From: an uncultured Oscillospiraceae bacterium
GTDB taxonomy: Bacteria > Bacillota > Clostridia > Oscillospirales > Acutalibacteraceae
Direction: 5' to 3'
DNA length: 7,732 nucleotides
NCBI GenBank assembly: GCA_900549675.1
Contig: URPG01000091.1
Coordinates: 1 to 7,732, forward strand
This document shows, piece after piece, positions 6,742 to 7,732 of the stretch (its first letter is position 1; every line of letters starts with the position of its first letter). Below the pieces are notes generated by a model that had not been told where the DNA came from, did not search any database, and saw only the letters and a list, made by a program, of their open reading frames with translations. The position numbers were made by a program, and so were the translations under genes.

Positions 6742-6758
6742 TTTTCTCTCTTAACTTA

Positions 6759-6793
6759 ATCTCACAATTTGACAACTCATCTCACAATATAAT
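6759..6793 (+). repeat. Short direct repeat in the proB-proA gap
   Basis: ATCTCACAAT occurs twice (6759-6768 and 6779-6788) with a 20-base period in the 74-base gap between proB and proA. The stretch also holds TTGACA (6769-6774) and TATAAT (6788-6793). These are perfect promoter hexamers, but only 13 bases apart, which is too close for a normal sigma-A promoter. Two sites one or two helical turns apart could bind a protein, or the repeat may be chance. Confidence 0.4.
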
Positions 6794-6815
6794 TTTAGAA
6801 AGGTGGTTTTTTGTT

Positions 6816-7732
6816 ATGTGCAGTCTACAGGAGATGGGCAGGCGGGCTAAAAGAGCTTCTCTGAAATTGGCGCTTTTAGGAGAAGCAAAAACCAAAGCCC
6901 TTTTGGCCGCCGCAGAAGCTTTAGTGCAGCAGGCGGACGCTATTTTATCTGCCAACAGCAAAGATATTGAAAAAGCAGAAGAAAACGGAATTTCCCCTGC
7001 CATGATTGACAGACTTCGCCTGACCCAAGCCAGAATCAATGATATGGCAAAGGGTGTCACCGATGTTGCCAAACAAGCTGAACCCATTGGCCGTATCCTC
7101 AGCGGCCATGTGCATGCAAACGGAATGAAAATTGAAAAAATCACCGTTCCGCTTGGAGTCATCGGTATCATTTTTGAATCCCGCCCCAATGTCACCAGTG
7201 ACGCCGCTGCGCTCTGCCTAAAGGCTGGTAATGCAGTAATTTTACGAGGAGGAAAAGAAGCCTATCATTCCAACCGTATTATTACGGATATTTTAGACCA
7301 CACTCTCACAGCAAACGGACTGCCGCCTTACAGCGTTCAGTTGGTTGATGACACTTCGCGTCAATCCGCACAGGAAATGATGAACCTAACCGATTTCTTA
7401 GACGTACTGATTCCCAGAGGCGGCGCCGGCTTGATTCAAGCCGTAAAACAAAATTCCAAAGTGCCGGTAATCGAAACCGGCGTAGGCAATTGTCATATTT
7501 ATGTTGATGAATTTGCTGATTTAGACATGGCAACTGAAATTATTTTTAATGCGAAAACCACCCGCCCATCTGTCTGTAATGCCGCCGAGACTTTATTGGT
7601 TCATCAAAATGTAGCAGAAAAGGTTTTACCCATGATTCAAGAAAAACTTAATCAAAAACAGGTTGAACTCCGCTGTGACGAAAAAGCTTTCGCTATTTTG
7701 CCGAATACAAAACCGGCCGTTTCCGAAGATTG
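6816..7732 (+). CDS. proA: Glutamate-5-semialdehyde dehydrogenase (gamma-glutamyl phosphate reductase), cut by the window end
   Basis: ProA uses NADPH to reduce glutamyl 5-phosphate to glutamate 5-semialdehyde, which closes to pyrroline-5-carboxylate, the substrate of ProC. The reading frame stays open to the right edge and gives 305 residues; the family is usually about 415, so roughly the last quarter lies outside. Visible motifs are VPLGVIGIIFESRPNV (111-126), LKAGNAVILRGGKEA (135-149), LIPRGGAGLI (198-207), VIETGVGNCHIYVD (218-231) and TRPSVCNAAETLLV (249-262), in which Cys254 is the catalytic cysteine of this aldehyde-dehydrogenase fold. The chosen ATG has AAAGGTGG (6799-6806) 9 bases upstream. 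The in-frame ATG six codons later touches an AGGAG with no spacing and is less likely. The gene is the second member of proBA and shows no frameshift in the visible part. Confidence 0.97.
   Translation, partial: MCSLQEMGRRAKRASLKLALLGEAKTKALLAAAEALVQQADAILSANSKDIEKAEENGISPAMIDRLRLTQARINDMAKGVTDVAKQAEPIGRILSGHVHANGMKIEKITVPLGVIGIIFESRPNVTSDAAALCLKAGNAVILRGGKEAYHSNRIITDILDHTLTANGLPPYSVQLVDDTSRQSAQEMMNLTDFLDVLIPRGGAGLIQAVKQNSKVPVIETGVGNCHIYVDEFADLDMATEIIFNAKTTRPSVCNAAETLLVHQNVAEKVLPMIQEKLNQKQVELRCDEKAFAILPNTKPAVSED

Noticed and set aside
6769..6793. A normal sigma-A promoter for proA (TTGACA and TATAAT)
   Set aside because: The spacer is only 13 bases, well below the usual 16-18, so it is recorded only as an oddity.
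6782..7195. A 137-residue minus-strand open frame opposite proA
   Set aside because: The plus-strand frame starting at 6816 encodes a clear ProA with all its motifs; the antisense frame is a shadow.
1..7732. Defence system, mobile element, CRISPR array or biosynthetic cluster
   Set aside because: No transposase, integrase, nuclease-toxin pair, spaced repeats or tailoring enzymes are encoded; all genes but the regulator belong to well-known families with clear core roles.

Overview
The window looks like chromosomal DNA from a low-GC Gram-positive bacterium, most likely an anaerobic Clostridia-type Firmicute. The reasons are AG-rich Shine-Dalgarno sites before every gene, AT-rich intergenic regions with near-consensus sigma-A promoters, a class B sortase, a DegV-family lipid-binding protein and a short ProB. 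I cannot name the genus. Nothing points to a plasmid, phage, transposon, CRISPR array, tRNA or rRNA. There are five complete genes and one gene cut by the right edge.

Layout from left to right: (1) Positions 1-87 are non-coding and hold a palindrome that may be a promoter/operator reading out of the left edge. (2) 88-990, minus: a 300-residue winged-helix (ArsR-like) regulator with a large C-terminal domain. (3) 991-1144: a divergent control region with two back-to-back promoters, each TTGATT-17-TATAAT. (4) 1145-1909, plus: a membrane-anchored class B sortase. (5) 1910-1984: a convergent gap with a strong two-way terminator hairpin. (6) 4832-5668 then 1985-4810, both minus: a DegV-family fatty-acid-binding protein followed 21 bases later by the nucleotide-excision-repair ATPase uvrA, read from one strong promoter. 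(7) 5669-5946: a second divergent control region with a palindrome in each promoter and a hairpin in front of proB. (8) 5947-6741 and 6816-7732, plus: proB and the first 305 codons of proA, the first two steps of proline synthesis from glutamate.

How the genes relate: proB and proA form a normal biosynthetic operon. degV and uvrA look co-transcribed, although lipid metabolism and DNA repair have no obvious link; uvrB, the usual Firmicute partner of uvrA, is absent from the window and I see no SOS (LexA) box at the promoter. The regulator and sortase diverge from a shared, symmetric promoter region, so the regulator may control the sortase; this is inference only.

Most of the window is ordinary housekeeping DNA. 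The points most worth checking are the regulator-sortase pair, the sensor-like C-terminal domain of the regulator, the degV-uvrA arrangement, and the palindromes overlapping several promoters. I found no convincing new multi-gene system.
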